Source: Asaccharospora irregularis DSM 2635
Lineage (GTDB): Bacteria; Bacillota; Clostridia; Peptostreptococcales; Peptostreptococcaceae
Reading direction: 5' to 3'
Length of the DNA: 64,000 nucleotides
Assembly: GCF_900129815.1 (NCBI RefSeq)
Contig: NZ_FQWX01000001.1
Coordinates: 62,001 to 126,000 of the forward strand
Each line of letters opens with the position of its first letter. Position 1 is the first letter of the stretch. The notes beneath the pieces were generated by a model that did not search any database, was not told where the DNA came from, and saw nothing but the letters and a program-made list of their open reading frames with translations. Below are positions 1 through 9,802 of the stretch, piece by piece. Made by a program: the position numbers and the translations under genes.

Positions 1-60
1 TAAATAAATATCTTTCATAATCTATAACACTTCCTCTTTGTTATTATTTGTTAAATAGCA

Positions 61-143
61 AAAAAATAAACCCCTAATTTTTATATAGTTTATTAATTTA
101 TAAATATATAAATTAATAAACTATATTTAGAAGGTTTATTTTT
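61..143 (-). terminator. Two-tier terminator hairpin after spoIIA operon
   Basis: A perfect 20-bp inverted repeat (83-102 with 107-126, 4-base loop) sits inside outer arms at 61-72 and about 132-143. On the minus strand the outer 3' arm ends in a T tract. It lies 29 bases beyond the sigF stop, so it most likely ends the spoIIA transcript. The AT-rich inner stem is unusually long for an intrinsic terminator. Confidence 0.7.
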
Positions 144-171
144 TAGTTTTATTATTTCTTTATTTTTGTAT

Positions 172-936
172 TTAACTTATGTACGATTTTAACTTTGATA
201 AAACTTTCTTTTCTATTCTTGATACTTGAACCTGAGATATGTCTAGCATTTCACCTATCTCACTTTGAGTTTTATCTTCAAAGTATCTAAGCATAATTAT
301 CTGTCTTTCCCTTTTTTCTAATTTTCCTAGTACTTCTTTGAGTAATAAATTATCTATTAACTTCTCCTCTTCACTTTCTCCTTTCTGACTAATTTTATCT
401 ATTAGACATATAGGAGCGCCTTCTTCTTCATGTATAACTCCGTGAAGATACTCAACATTAAAATTAGACTCCATAGCCATTACTAGCTCTTCTTTTTCTA
501 CTCCAAGTTCATCTGCAATCTCTTCTATACTTGGATCCCTACCTAACTTTTTTGTTAAAGTTTCTTTTTGTGTTTTAGCTTTTATAGCTATTTGTTTTAG
601 GGATCTAGATACTTTTATCATGCCATCATCCCTTAGGTATCTCTTTATTTCACCTAAAATCATTGGCACTGCATATGTTGAAAATCTTACATTAAATTTT
701 GGATCAAATTTATATATTGACTTCATAAGTCCTATAGAGCCCAGTTGGAATAAGTCATCTCTATCGTATCCTATATTTAAAAACTTTGTGACAACACTTC
801 TAACTAGCCCTAAGTTGCTAGAAATAAGTATTTCCTTTGCCTCCTCATCTCCATATTGAACTCTTTGAATTAAATCTAAAGTTTCCTCATGAGTTAGGAG
901 TGCTTTTTTCTCTTCTTTACTTGCAGTTATCCCCAT
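172..936 (-). CDS. sigF: RNA polymerase sporulation sigma factor SigF
   Basis: Sigma-F directs the first forespore-specific transcription after asymmetric division. The 254-residue product is the usual length for SigF/SigG-type factors. It has the sigma-70 core-binding region near residues 40-110 (NLGLVRSVVTKF, then DLFQLGSIGLMKSIYKFDP) and a C-terminal helix-turn-helix near 220-250 (TQSEIGEMLDISQVQVSRI) for -35 recognition. Its place after spoIIAA and spoIIAB, 26 bases beyond the spoIIAB stop, separates it from the otherwise similar SigG and SigB. The ATG is preceded by AGAGGTT. SpoIIAB should hold it inactive until SpoIIAA releases it. Confidence 0.96.
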   Translation of the reverse strand: MGITASKEEKKALLTHEETLDLIQRVQYGDEEAKEILISSNLGLVRSVVTKFLNIGYDRDDLFQLGSIGLMKSIYKFDPKFNVRFSTYAVPMILGEIKRYLRDDGMIKVSRSLKQIAIKAKTQKETLTKKLGRDPSIEEIADELGVEKEELVMAMESNFNVEYLHGVIHEEEGAPICLIDKISQKGESEEEKLIDNLLLKEVLGKLEKRERQIIMLRYFEDKTQSEIGEMLDISQVQVSRIEKKVLSKLKSYIS

Positions 937-962
937 AATAAAACCTCTATTCTATTTGGTCT

Positions 963-1391
963 TTATTTAGGCAAGTTTATCTTTTTTGTCATTACTATTT
1001 TAGTCCCATCACCCTTTATTGAACTTACCTTTACATCATCCATAAAACTTTCCATAACAGTAAATCCCATACCGGATCTCTCAAGCTCTGGTTTTGATGT
1101 ATAAAGCGGTTGCATAGCCATCTGTATATCTTCTATTCCATTTCCTCTATCCTCTACTACGATTTTTATTGTATTTTTTTGTATTGTACATCTTAAGTAT
1201 ACAAATTTAGATTCATCTTCTTCATATCCATGTATAATAGCATTTGTAACAGCTTCTGATACAGCTGTTTTTATATCAGCTATTTCATCTAATGTCGGGT
1301 CTAGTTTTGCAGCAAAAGATGCAACTATCACTCTTGCTAAACTTTCATTTTCGGATTTAGCAGAAAACTTAACTTCTATAGTATTACTCAT
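963..1391 (-). CDS. spoIIAB: Anti-sigma F factor / serine kinase SpoIIAB
   Basis: SpoIIAB binds and inhibits sigma-F and phosphorylates the anti-anti-sigma factor SpoIIAA. It is a GHKL-type ATPase/kinase of 142 residues, the normal length. The N-box (EAVTNAIIHG, residues 46-55), G1 box (DRGNGI, 81-86) and G2 box (RSGMGFTVM, 105-113) that form the ATP site are all present. It lies 14 bases after spoIIAA and just before sigF, the classic spoIIA order. The ATG has a GGGGGG-rich ribosome binding site. Confidence 0.97.
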   Translation of the reverse strand: MSNTIEVKFSAKSENESLARVIVASFAAKLDPTLDEIADIKTAVSEAVTNAIIHGYEEDESKFVYLRCTIQKNTIKIVVEDRGNGIEDIQMAMQPLYTSKPELERSGMGFTVMESFMDDVKVSSIKGDGTKIVMTKKINLPK

Positions 1392-1405
1392 TATACATTC
1401 CCCCC

Positions 1406-1741
1406 TTACAAAGAACTTTCGGCTTCTTCATATGTGTCATAAATAAAAATTATTTTATTTAGGCCAGATAAATCAAATATCTTTCTAACTCTTGGACTCA
1501 CATTCACTATAGCTACCCTGCCATTTTCATTAGAAATTTTCTTATATCTGCCTATTATGACCCCTATGCCTGAAGAGTCCATAAAACTAATGTTTCTAAA
1601 ATCAAACACTATATTCTTAATTTGTCTAGCGGATAATAACTCATCTAGAGTTTCTCTAATTTCAGTTGAAACATGATGATCTAACTCTGATATCGTGAAT
1701 TCAACTAACAAATTACTCTCGTCTAAAGAATACTTTATCAT
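1406..1741 (-). CDS. spoIIAA: Anti-sigma F factor antagonist SpoIIAA
   Basis: This is a single STAS-domain protein of 111 residues. Unphosphorylated SpoIIAA displaces SpoIIAB from sigma-F in the forespore. The motif FMDSSGIGVIIGRY (residues 53-66) holds the phosphorylatable serine, here Ser57, matching the Ser of the MDSSG motif in Bacillus subtilis SpoIIAA. It is the first gene of the spoIIA operon, with a strong AGGGGGG ribosome binding site. A sigma-H-type promoter lies about 45 bases upstream of the start. Confidence 0.97.
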   Translation of the reverse strand: MIKYSLDESNLLVEFTISELDHHVSTEIRETLDELLSARQIKNIVFDFRNISFMDSSGIGVIIGRYKKISNENGRVAIVNVSPRVRKIFDLSGLNKIIFIYDTYEEAESSL

Positions 1742-1786
1742 CTACATGCCCCCCTACAGTTTATAAAACTTACTCCCTTTCTATCA

Positions 1787-1813
1787 ATTCTATAAGCAAA
1801 TTTCTTATCCTTC
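1787..1813 (-). promoter_or_regulatory. Sigma-H promoter of spoIIA operon
   Basis: Read on the minus strand, GAAGGATAA (1813-1805) is followed by an 11-base spacer and ATAGAAT (1793-1787). This fits the sigma-H consensus RNAGGAWWW, 11-12 bases, RNNGAAT. The position 45-70 bases upstream of spoIIAA agrees with sigma-H control of this operon in Bacillus and Clostridium. Confidence 0.8.
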
Positions 1814-2022
1814 GATGAAATATAACTAGTTTTGTTTTATTATGTCTATTATTAGTTTATTTCTATTTTTGTGCGCCGTTTAACCATAGATATGCTCCTG
1901 TTTGTAAACTATATTTGTATTATGTATTATATTCAGATGCAACCTATCTTTTCCTACATTATTATTTATTTCCAATTTATGAATAATATATTCATTAAAA
2001 ACATAAAAAATCAAAAAAATAG

Positions 2023-2065
2023 CCCTGTTTTTACTACCATATCTAAAATAGCGGTAAAAACAGGG
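2023..2065 (-). terminator. Rho-independent terminator of DEAD-box helicase gene
   Basis: A perfect 12-bp inverted repeat (2023-2034 with 2054-2065) is followed on the minus strand by a T-rich tract. It lies 20 bases beyond the helicase stop codon. Confidence 0.85.
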
Positions 2066-2084
2066 TGTTTATATGATTTTATAC

Positions 2085-3710
2085 TTACTTCTTATTTTTC
2101 TTATTTGCTTTTTCTATATTTATCTTATTACCTTTTATTTTTATATCTTTCATTTTTTCTAATACTTTTTTAGCATCTTTTTTAGGAACTTCTACAAAAG
2201 TATACTTATCATATATATCTATCGTACCTACTAACTTACCTGAAATTCCAACTTCTCCAGCTATAGCTCCAACTATATCTTTGGCTTGAACTCTTTGATT
2301 TCTACCTATGTTTATAAATAGTCTAATCATTCCTTCTTTAGCACCAGTGTCCCCATCTCTATTTCTAGATTTATTTCTTTCTCTTCTTGATGGTTCTTCT
2401 ATTATTTCTTCTTTTAATTCTTCTCCTAATGCTAGCTTTAAAAGAGCTGAAGCTACATCTATAGTTCCATAGTCTTCTTCGTTGCAGAAAGTTTCTAACC
2501 ATTGTAATTGTTTAGTTAAATGACCTTCTTCTATAACTTCTTTTACTTGATTAAAGAAAGCACTTATTTTCTTTTCTTCGACGTCCGATATTGATGGTAT
2601 GCTGTGTTTTACTAACTTAGATTTTGTATATCTTTCTATATCTTTCATTTTTCTAAGTTCTTTTCCGAATACGAAACTAAAAGATATTCCTTCTCTACCA
2701 GCACGACCTGTTCTACCTATTCTATGAACATAGTACTCCTCATCTTGTGGTAAGTCATAGTTGAATACACACTCAACATCATCTACATCTATTCCTCTAG
2801 CTGCAACATCTGTGGCAACCAATATATCTATAGTACCATTTCTGAATTTATCCATTACTATATCTCTTTGAGTTTGCTTTAAATCCCCATGTAGGGCATC
2901 TGCAAAATATCCTCTAGCCTGTAAATCACTTACTAATTCATCTGCCCCTCTTTTTGTATTACAGAATACAACAGATAATTTAGGGTTGTATACATCTACT
3001 AATCTGCATAAAACTTCTAATTTATTGGCAGATTTAGTTTCTATATAATATTGTTTTATATTTGGAACTGTAAGTTCTTTTCTAACTACTTTAATATGTT
3101 CCGGATCTTTTTGGTACTTTTTAGTTAAATCTAATATCCCTTTTGGCATAGTTGCTGAGAAGAAAGTAGTTTGTCTATCCTCTGGAGTCTTGCTTAAAAT
3201 CATCTCTATATCTTCCCTAAATCCCATATCTAGCATTTCATCTGCTTCGTCTAATATAACCATTCTTACATTATCCATTTTAATAGTTTTTCTATTAATA
3301 TGATCTATTGTACGCCCTGGTGTTCCTATTACAACCTGTACCCCCGACTTTAATGACTTTATCTGTCTATCTATAGGTTGACCTCCATAAATAGGAAGTG
3401 TTTTTATCCCGTGCATATATTTAGCTAATTTTCTTATTTCCTTTGAAACTTGTATTGCAAGTTCTCTAGTCGGACAAAGTACAACAGCCTGTAAAGATCT
3501 GTTGTTTGGATCTATCGATTCTAATATCGGTATACTAAATGCAGCTGTTTTTCCCGTTCCTGTTTGAGCTTGTCCTATTACATCCTTTCCTGATAAAATC
3601 ACAGGTATTGATTGTGATTGTATCGGAGATGGCTCCTCAAACCCCATTTCAGCTATTGCTTTCTTTATATTTTCGTTTATTTGTAAATCATCAAACTTTG
3701 TTATATTCAT
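2085..3710 (-). CDS. deaD: DEAD-box ATP-dependent RNA helicase with DbpA-type RNA-binding domain
   Basis: This 541-residue RNA helicase probably acts in ribosome assembly or RNA turnover, as DeaD/CsdA and DbpA do. Visible motifs in order are a Q motif (FEEPSPIQSQ, about 24-33), Walker A AQTGTGKT (48-55), PTREL (80-84), DEAD (154-157), SAT (about 186) and HRIGRTGRAGR in the second RecA domain. The last 80 residues (IRLFINIGRN onward) form a DbpA-like RNA-binding domain ending in a Lys-rich tail. The gene is monocistronic with its own terminator. Whether it is the DeaD or DbpA orthologue cannot be decided from sequence alone. Confidence 0.93.
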   Translation of the reverse strand: MNITKFDDLQINENIKKAIAEMGFEEPSPIQSQSIPVILSGKDVIGQAQTGTGKTAAFSIPILESIDPNNRSLQAVVLCPTRELAIQVSKEIRKLAKYMHGIKTLPIYGGQPIDRQIKSLKSGVQVVIGTPGRTIDHINRKTIKMDNVRMVILDEADEMLDMGFREDIEMILSKTPEDRQTTFFSATMPKGILDLTKKYQKDPEHIKVVRKELTVPNIKQYYIETKSANKLEVLCRLVDVYNPKLSVVFCNTKRGADELVSDLQARGYFADALHGDLKQTQRDIVMDKFRNGTIDILVATDVAARGIDVDDVECVFNYDLPQDEEYYVHRIGRTGRAGREGISFSFVFGKELRKMKDIERYTKSKLVKHSIPSISDVEEKKISAFFNQVKEVIEEGHLTKQLQWLETFCNEEDYGTIDVASALLKLALGEELKEEIIEEPSRRERNKSRNRDGDTGAKEGMIRLFINIGRNQRVQAKDIVGAIAGEVGISGKLVGTIDIYDKYTFVEVPKKDAKKVLEKMKDIKIKGNKINIEKANKKNKK

Positions 3711-3805
3711 ATATTATTCCTTTCCGTTATCAATTAATCTTAACCTATCCATTATACACTTTAAAAATTTATTATGCAATTAATATTTACCAATTCATCA
3801 TTTTT

Positions 3806-3847
3806 CAATTATTATTTTGAACAATTCAATTATTATTTTGAACAATA
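3806..3847. repeat. 21-bp tandem duplication
   Basis: Two head-to-tail 21-base copies (3806-3826 and 3827-3847) differ only at the last base. They lie in the AT-rich gap between the helicase start and the antiporter stop. The likely origin is a slippage duplication. Confidence 0.8.
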
Positions 3848-3892
3848 TGTATAGATCTTATTCTAGTTTTGTGGTACTTAATATATAATTTT

Positions 3893-3936
3893 TATGTTTA
3901 TTATGTCTTATATATATGTTTATTATGCCTTATATA
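3893..3936. repeat. 22-bp tandem duplication
   Basis: Two adjacent 22-base copies (3893-3914 and 3915-3936) differ at one position (T/C). This is a second, unrelated short duplication in the same gap as the 21-bp pair. Confidence 0.8.
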
Positions 3937-3951
3937 ATGGATAGATTTTGA

Positions 3952-4923
3952 TTATACTATGTACATAGTATATAAAACGGATATATATGCAATATATAAT
4001 GTAAGCAATAATATACCTTGTAATCTATAAAGCTTATCTTTTTTAATTGTAGGTATAATTAAAACAACTAATAATAATATCATAAATGGAAAATCTACTT
4101 TTATATTTTGCGTTAATATAGGTATATTGTTTGGTATCGCTGAAAAAGATATAACTGACACTATATTTAATATATTTGCTCCTAAAACATTTCCTACAGA
4201 AATTGCGTGGTGATTCTTTCTTATAGCGGTCAATGAAGATACTAATTCTGGAAGAGATGTTCCAAGTGCTATAACTGTCAAACTTACTATTCCCTGAGGT
4301 ATTCCTATGATTTGGGCTATTTTGACCCCATTATCTATAAGAAGTTTAGATCCCACTACCATCATTACCAACCCTAAAATAAAAAATATAAATATCTTTA
4401 TTACTTCAAATCCTTTTAATGATGCATTTTTTTTACAGCCCGTAGTTTTATTTCTACTTTTTAAATTTTTATTACTACCTACCACGCTTTTGTAATTACT
4501 TACCATATATATAGTAAGAATTAACATTAGAACTACAGAATCCATTTTTTCTATGCTTCCATCTAATCCTAAAATAACGAGTGCTATTACTGAGATTATC
4601 AAAAGGACAGATTTTGAAAAAAACATATCTTTATCTACTTTAAATGGACTAATAACAGATACTAATCCCAATACTAATCCTGTGTTACATATTATAGATC
4701 CTACTGCATTTCCCAAACTCATTGTAGTGTGACCATCTACAGATGCAAAAAACGAAACTGTAAGTTCTGGAAGTGTAGTCGCAAAACTTACTATAGTTGC
4801 TCCCAAAACAAGTTCTGATATATTTGTTCTCTTTCCTATTTCAACAGTATTATTAATAAATATATCTGCTCCTTTACTTATTAGTATAAGACCTATCATA
4901 AATAGTAATAATATAATAAACAT
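3952..4923 (-). CDS. Calcium/sodium antiporter, CaCA family (YrbG-like)
   Basis: This is an integral membrane cation exchanger of 323 residues and about ten hydrophobic segments. It has the two inverted Na_Ca_ex repeats expected of the family. Repeat 1 carries GATIVSFATTLPELTVS followed by LGNAVGSIICN. Repeat 2 carries VIALGTSLPELVSS followed by VGNVLGANILN. The acidic residues in the two LPEL motifs form the ion site in known exchangers. It resembles prokaryotic YrbG more than K+-dependent eukaryotic exchangers. The ATG is preceded by AGGAGGGG. It is monocistronic, and the ion carried is inferred from the family. Confidence 0.9.
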   Translation of the reverse strand: MFIILLLFMIGLILISKGADIFINNTVEIGKRTNISELVLGATIVSFATTLPELTVSFFASVDGHTTMSLGNAVGSIICNTGLVLGLVSVISPFKVDKDMFFSKSVLLIISVIALVILGLDGSIEKMDSVVLMLILTIYMVSNYKSVVGSNKNLKSRNKTTGCKKNASLKGFEVIKIFIFFILGLVMMVVGSKLLIDNGVKIAQIIGIPQGIVSLTVIALGTSLPELVSSLTAIRKNHHAISVGNVLGANILNIVSVISFSAIPNNIPILTQNIKVDFPFMILLLVVLIIPTIKKDKLYRLQGILLLTLYIAYISVLYTMYIV

Positions 4924-5208
4924 TAAATCCCCTCCTATATAAATAAATATTCTTTTGGGATCTAAATATTCAAGTTTATTTTTGTATATTACATTTTGCT
5001 TTGTTGCAAAATCTCTTGCAATTTAGGCTGTATAAATGTATATTTTTTAACTAATTGTTAGAAAATTTAAAATAATTTTAAAAATCTATTTTACTTATTA
5101 TTATGTTTTAGGTTTTAATTTCACGGGTATCAAATAAATATCACCATAAGTATAATAAATACGACATATAATGCTTAATCAAAAAAACAATAAAGGTAAA
5201 TTTAATTA

Positions 5209-5243
5209 TTGTATACAAAATACCCTTTTTATGATATTATAAT
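5209..5243 (+). promoter_or_regulatory. pflB promoter region with TTGTATACAA palindrome
   Basis: A perfect 10-bp palindrome TTGTATACAA (5209-5218) lies 19 bases before a consensus -10 TATAAT (5238-5243), and so covers the expected -35 area. No good TTGACA-like -35 is present at the right distance, which suggests a regulated promoter. The same palindrome occurs before pflA (7756-7765), and a near copy before fhs (34425-34434). Confidence 0.6.
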
Positions 5244-5336
5244 CTTGTTTAAAAGATATCTAGCTAGATTTTAAATATATTTAAATATATATATAATTAA
5301 AATATTAAATTTACCTAACTTAAGGAGGCTATCAAA

Positions 5337-7568
5337 ATGAATGCATGGCAAGGATTCAAAACTGGTAGATGGACTAAAGAAATAGATGTTAGAGAGTTCA
5401 TCCAATTAAACTACACTCCATACGAAGGAGATGACTCTTTCTTAGTTGGTGCTACAGAAAACACTAAGAAATTATGGGACGAAGCTATGGTTTTATTCCA
5501 AAAAGAAAGAGAAAATGGTGGTACTTTAGACGTTGATACAAAAACTGTATCTGGAATAGCTGCATATGCTCCAGGTTACTTAGATAAAGAGTTAGAAACT
5601 GTTGTTGGTTTCCAAACTGATGCTCCTTTAAAAAGAGCTATTATGCCATACGGTGGTATAAGAATGGTTGAAACTTCTTGTAAAGCTTATGGATATGAAT
5701 TAGATCCAGAAGTAAGTGAAATATTCACTAAATACAGAAAAACTCATAACCAAGGTGTATTCGATGCTTACACAGGAGAAATGAGAGCTGCTAGAAAATC
5801 TGGTATAATAACAGGACTTCCAGATGCTTACGGAAGAGGTAGAATCATAGGTGACTATAGAAGAGTTGCTTTATACGGTGTTGACGCTTTAATAGAAGAA
5901 AAACAAAATCAAAAACTTTCTTTAGAAGTTAATTGCATAGACGAAGAAATAATAAGAGCTAGAGAAGAAATATCTGAGCAAATAGTTGCATTAAATGAAC
6001 TTAAGAAAATGGCTGAATCTTATGGATTCGATATATCTAAACCAGCTACTAACTCTAGAGAAGCTGTTCAATGGTTATACTTTGCATACTTAGGTGCTAT
6101 AAAAGACCAAAACGGTGCTGCAATGTCTTTAGGTAGAACTTCTACTTTCTTAGATATATACTTTGAAAGAGATTTAGCTGCTGGAACAATAACTGAAGAA
6201 GAAGTTCAAGAATTAATGGACCATTTCGTAATGAAACTAAGAATGGTTAAATTCTTAAGAACTCCTGAATACAATGATTTATTCTCTGGTGACCCAACTT
6301 GGGTAACTGAAGCAATCGGTGGTATGGGAATAGATGGTAGAACATTAGTAACTAAAAACTCATTCAGAGTTTTAAATACTCTTTATACTCTTGGACCATC
6401 TCCAGAACCAAACTTAACAGTATTATGGTCTAATAGATTACCTCAAGGATTCAAAGATTTCTGCTCTAAAGTATCTATAGATACTAGTTCAGTTCAATAT
6501 GAAAATGATGACTTAATGAGAGAATACTGGGGAGATGACTACGGTATAGCTTGTTGTGTATCTGCAATGAGAATAGGTAAACAAATGCAGTTCTTCGGAG
6601 CTAGAGTAAACTTAGCTAAAACATTATTATACGCTATAAACGGTGGTGTTGACGAAAAATCAGGTGCTCAAGTAGGACCAAGATTTGAACCAATAACTTC
6701 TGAATACTTAGACTTCGACGAAGTTATGGCTAAATTCGAACTATTCACTGACTGGTTAGCAAACTTATATGTAAATACATTAAACATAATACACTATATG
6801 CATGACAAATATTCTTATGAAGCATTAGAAATGGCTCTTCATGATAGAGACGTATTCAGAACTATGGCTTGTGGTATAGCTGGTTTATCAGTATGTGCGG
6901 ACTCTTTATCAGCTATAAAATATGCTAAAGTTAAAACTATAAGAAACGAACAAGGTGTAGCTGTTGACTTCGAAATAGAAGGAGACTTCCCTAAATACGG
7001 AAACAACGATGATAGAGCTGATGATTTAGCTGTATACTTAGTTGAAAGCTTCATGAACAAAATAAGACAAAACAAAACTTACAGAAATGCTTACCACACT
7101 CAATCTGTACTTACTATAACTTCAAACGTTGTTTATGGTAAGAAAACTGGTAACACTCCATGTGGTAGAAAAGCTGGACAACCATTCGCTCCAGGTGCTA
7201 ACCCAATGCACGGAAGAGATACTAACGGTGCATTAGCTTCATTAGCTTCTGTTGCTAAGTTACCATACGAGCATTCTCAAGATGGTATATCTAACACATT
7301 CTCTATAGTACCAGGTGCTTTAGGAAAAGATATGTCTGAAAGAGTTACAAACTTATCTTCTATGTTAGACGGATACTTCGGAGACGGAGCTCATCACTTA
7401 AACGTAAACGTATTTGATAAAGCAACTTTAGAAGATGCTATGGAACATCCAGAAAAATATCCTCAATTAACTATAAGAGTTTCAGGATATGCAGTAAACT
7501 TTATAAAATTAACAAGAGAACAACAATTAGATGTTATAAATAGAACATTCCATGCAAAAATGGCTTAA
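5337..7568 (+). CDS. pflB: Pyruvate formate-lyase (formate C-acetyltransferase)
   Basis: PflB splits pyruvate and CoA into acetyl-CoA and formate by glycyl-radical chemistry in anaerobes. At 743 residues it is close to the 760 of Escherichia coli PflB. The active-site cysteine pair is Cys406-Cys407 ([14 protein letters not shown]). The radical glycine is Gly717 in the C-terminal RVSGYAV motif. The ATG follows AAGGAGG. The codons are strongly biased, as in a highly expressed gene. pflA lies 245 bases downstream but after a terminator, so it appears to be a separate transcription unit. Formate made here can feed the Fhs-FchA-FolD branch encoded at 30.8-34.1 kb. Confidence 0.98.
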   Translation: MNAWQGFKTGRWTKEIDVREFIQLNYTPYEGDDSFLVGATENTKKLWDEAMVLFQKERENGGTLDVDTKTVSGIAAYAPGYLDKELETVVGFQTDAPLKRAIMPYGGIRMVETSCKAYGYELDPEVSEIFTKYRKTHNQGVFDAYTGEMRAARKSGIITGLPDAYGRGRIIGDYRRVALYGVDALIEEKQNQKLSLEVNCIDEEIIRAREEISEQIVALNELKKMAESYGFDISKPATNSREAVQWLYFAYLGAIKDQNGAAMSLGRTSTFLDIYFERDLAAGTITEEEVQELMDHFVMKLRMVKFLRTPEYNDLFSGDPTWVTEAIGGMGIDGRTLVTKNSFRVLNTLYTLGPSPEPNLTVLWSNRLPQGFKDFCSKVSIDTSSVQYENDDLMREYWGDDYGIACCVSAMRIGKQMQFFGARVNLAKTLLYAINGGVDEKSGAQVGPRFEPITSEYLDFDEVMAKFELFTDWLANLYVNTLNIIHYMHDKYSYEALEMALHDRDVFRTMACGIAGLSVCADSLSAIKYAKVKTIRNEQGVAVDFEIEGDFPKYGNNDDRADDLAVYLVESFMNKIRQNKTYRNAYHTQSVLTITSNVVYGKKTGNTPCGRKAGQPFAPGANPMHGRDTNGALASLASVAKLPYEHSQDGISNTFSIVPGALGKDMSERVTNLSSMLDGYFGDGAHHLNVNVFDKATLEDAMEHPEKYPQLTIRVSGYAVNFIKLTREQQLDVINRTFHAKMA

Positions 7569-7605
7569 TTCTAATATTTAATCATCAAAAGTATATATTT
7601 TTTTA

Positions 7606-7639
7606 GGGTGTAAGATTCATCAGCTTGCACCCTTTTTTT
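7606..7639 (+). terminator. Rho-independent terminator of pflB
   Basis: A 9-bp stem (7606-7614 with 7624-7632, one G-U pair) is followed by a run of seven T, 38 bases after the pflB stop. Confidence 0.9.
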
Positions 7640-7755
7640 GTAAGTTTTAACCAAATAATTTTTGGGTATAATTATAAATACATATAACTAATTATTTTAT
7701 AATATTTTATAGACAACATCTATAAAATATCCTATAATCTATTTGTGTTAGTACT

Positions 7756-7765
7756 TTGTATACAA
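7756..7765. promoter_or_regulatory. TTGTATACAA palindrome upstream of pflA
   Basis: This 10-bp palindrome is identical to the one at the pflB promoter and lies 48 bases before the pflA start. It is a candidate operator for a shared regulator. No strong -10 is obvious downstream. Confidence 0.5.
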
Positions 7766-7813
7766 TATATGTTGATTTAGACATATCTCAAAATAAATTT
7801 AAGAGGTGTAGAA

Positions 7814-8554
7814 ATGGTTAAAGGAAGAATTCATTCAATAGAAACATTTGGTACAGTAGATGGCCCTGGTATAAGATATGTATTATTTTTACAAGGTTGC
7901 CCTTTGAGATGTAAATACTGTCACAATAGAGATACTTGGGATCCTAAATGTGGCGAAGAATATACTACAGACGAAATAATCAATCAAGCTCTTAAGTATT
8001 ATTCATATATGAAATTTTCTGGAGGTGGTATAACAGCTTCAGGTGGTGAGGCTACATTACAACCAGAATTCCTAACAGAATTATTTGCTAAAGCTAAGAA
8101 AAATAAAATCCATACTTGTCTAGATACTTCTGGATTTGTAGATATAGACACTATAGATCCAATTCTTGATAATACAGACCTTGTTCTTCTTGATTTAAAG
8201 CATATGATTGAAGAAAAGGCTAAAGATTTAACTGGTGTTGGAATTGAAAAAACACTAAAATTAGCTAAGCACTTAGATGAAAGAAATATACCTGTTTGGA
8301 TAAGACACGTTCTTATTCCTGGTATCACAGATGACGTTGAAAACCTTGAGAAACTAGGTGAATTCGTTTCTACACTTAATAATGTAGAAAGATTTGAGTT
8401 GCTACCATACCACACTATGGGTATCCATAAATGGGAGAACATGGGAGTAGATTATGAACTAAAAGATGTCCCAGATGCAACTCAAGCAGATGTAGATAAA
8501 GCTAGTGAAGTAATATCTAAGTTTGGTGTTACTGTATTTAATAAAACGGCCTAA
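7814..8554 (+). CDS. pflA: Pyruvate formate-lyase activating enzyme (radical SAM)
   Basis: PflA uses S-adenosylmethionine and a [4Fe-4S] cluster to place the glycyl radical on PflB. The 246-residue length is typical. The radical SAM cluster motif CPLRCKYC gives Cys29, Cys33 and Cys36. A GGE-type SAM-binding motif follows (ITASGGEATLQPEF). The N-terminal HSIETFGTVDGPGIRY is characteristic of PFL-activating enzymes. The ATG has an AAGAGGTG ribosome binding site. It sits just downstream of pflB but behind its own upstream region, which carries the same palindrome as pflB. Confidence 0.97.
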   Translation: MVKGRIHSIETFGTVDGPGIRYVLFLQGCPLRCKYCHNRDTWDPKCGEEYTTDEIINQALKYYSYMKFSGGGITASGGEATLQPEFLTELFAKAKKNKIHTCLDTSGFVDIDTIDPILDNTDLVLLDLKHMIEEKAKDLTGVGIEKTLKLAKHLDERNIPVWIRHVLIPGITDDVENLEKLGEFVSTLNNVERFELLPYHTMGIHKWENMGVDYELKDVPDATQADVDKASEVISKFGVTVFNKTA

Positions 8555-8602
8555 AAAATAAAGTAAGAGACTATAAACTCATAATCTCTTACTTTATTTT
8601 TT
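8553..8602. terminator. Bidirectional terminator between pflA and thiI
   Basis: An 18-bp perfect inverted repeat (8553-8570 with 8585-8602) has A and T runs at both ends. It overlaps the pflA stop and lies 11 bases after the thiI stop on the other strand, so it can serve both convergent genes. Confidence 0.9.
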
Positions 8603-8613
8603 ATTATATAAAA

Positions 8614-9786
8614 TTAAAATTCTATGTCTTCTACTTCTATGTTATCTATAGCATCTTGTATAAGTTTCTCAACATCTAATTCAGTTTCTGATTTTTCTAT
8701 TCTCTCTAATCTAGGCTTAGTAACCGGTTTTTTAGGAGAAAATACACTACAACAGTCTTCCTCTGGTATTATAGATGTTTCAAATGTACCTATCTTCTCT
8801 GCTAAACTTACTATATCAGACTTATCCATAGCTATAAGCGGTCTAAATACAGGAAGTGTTACTGAAGCATTTGTACAAGTTAATCCCTGTATTGTCTGAG
8901 AAGCAACTTGTCCTATACTTTCCCCTGTAACTAAAGCATCACAAAATCTCTTTTCTGCGACTCTTTGAGCTATCCTCATCATAAATCTTCTAGATATTAT
9001 AGTTGTCTCCTCTTCTCTACAATTAAGACCTATAGCTTTTTGTATCTCAACTATATTAACTTTATGAAGTTTAATTCTTCCACAATATTTAGATAGTATT
9101 TTAGCTAAATCTCTAACCTTTTCTTGAGACTTTTCACTAGTGAAAGGATAACTATGAAAATGTATAGCCTCTATTTCCATCCCTCTCTTTGCAACCATCC
9201 ATGTGGCTACAGGAGAATCTATCCCACCTGATAAAAGAGACATTGCTTTTCCGTTAGTACCCAAAGGTAATCCTCCATAACCAGGTACTGTATCACTGTA
9301 TACCATTATATGACTTTCTCTCAACTCACACTTAATCTTGATTTCTGGATTTCTTACATCTACTTTTATTCTATCCTTGACCTGAGATACTAGGTATCCT
9401 CCTATATCTAAGCTCATCTCTTGTGATGTTAAACGGAAAGATTTATCTCCCCTTCTACTCTCAACCTTGAAACTTTTAGCACCTTCTTCTATCTTCTCTT
9501 CTAACATTTTAAGTGCTAATTCTTTTAATTTATCATAATCTTTTTCTGCTCTTACTCCTGGACAAACACCTACTATACCAAATACTTTTTTTACTTCTTC
9601 TATTACCTCTTCGTATTCATAATCCTCTAAATCAACATAAATTCTTCCATATTCTTTGTATACTTTAAAAGTACCTATTGGCTTTAACATATTCTTTATA
9701 TTTTTTATAAGTTTATTTTCAAATATATATCTATTTTTTCCCTTTACTCCTATTTCTCCATACTTAACTATTAATACATTATACAA
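8614..9786 (-). CDS. thiI: tRNA 4-thiouridine synthase ThiI
   Basis: ThiI adenylates and thiolates U8 of tRNA and in some bacteria also supplies sulfur for thiamin synthesis. The 390-residue protein has an N-terminal ferredoxin-like/THUMP region (about 1-165) and a PP-loop ATP pyrophosphatase (SGGIDSP, 186-192). It lacks the C-terminal rhodanese domain of the E. coli enzyme, so it is the short Gram-positive form. The start is a TTG preceded by AGAGGTGA. The cysteine desulfurase gene lies 16 bases upstream, as in the Bacillus nifZ-thiI pair, so the desulfurase probably hands sulfur to ThiI directly. Confidence 0.95.
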   Translation of the reverse strand: MYNVLIVKYGEIGVKGKNRYIFENKLIKNIKNMLKPIGTFKVYKEYGRIYVDLEDYEYEEVIEEVKKVFGIVGVCPGVRAEKDYDKLKELALKMLEEKIEEGAKSFKVESRRGDKSFRLTSQEMSLDIGGYLVSQVKDRIKVDVRNPEIKIKCELRESHIMVYSDTVPGYGGLPLGTNGKAMSLLSGGIDSPVATWMVAKRGMEIEAIHFHSYPFTSEKSQEKVRDLAKILSKYCGRIKLHKVNIVEIQKAIGLNCREEETTIISRRFMMRIAQRVAEKRFCDALVTGESIGQVASQTIQGLTCTNASVTLPVFRPLIAMDKSDIVSLAEKIGTFETSIIPEEDCCSVFSPKKPVTKPRLERIEKSETELDVEKLIQDAIDNIEVEDIEF

Positions 9787-9802
9787 AATATCACCTCTTA
9801 AT

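Noticed and set aside
1871-2173. Plus-strand open frame of 100 codons overlapping the helicase terminator
   Set aside because: It runs through the minus-strand terminator into the helicase 3' end and has a Phe/Ile/Tyr-rich sequence typical of reverse-strand AT-rich DNA. It has no ribosome binding site.
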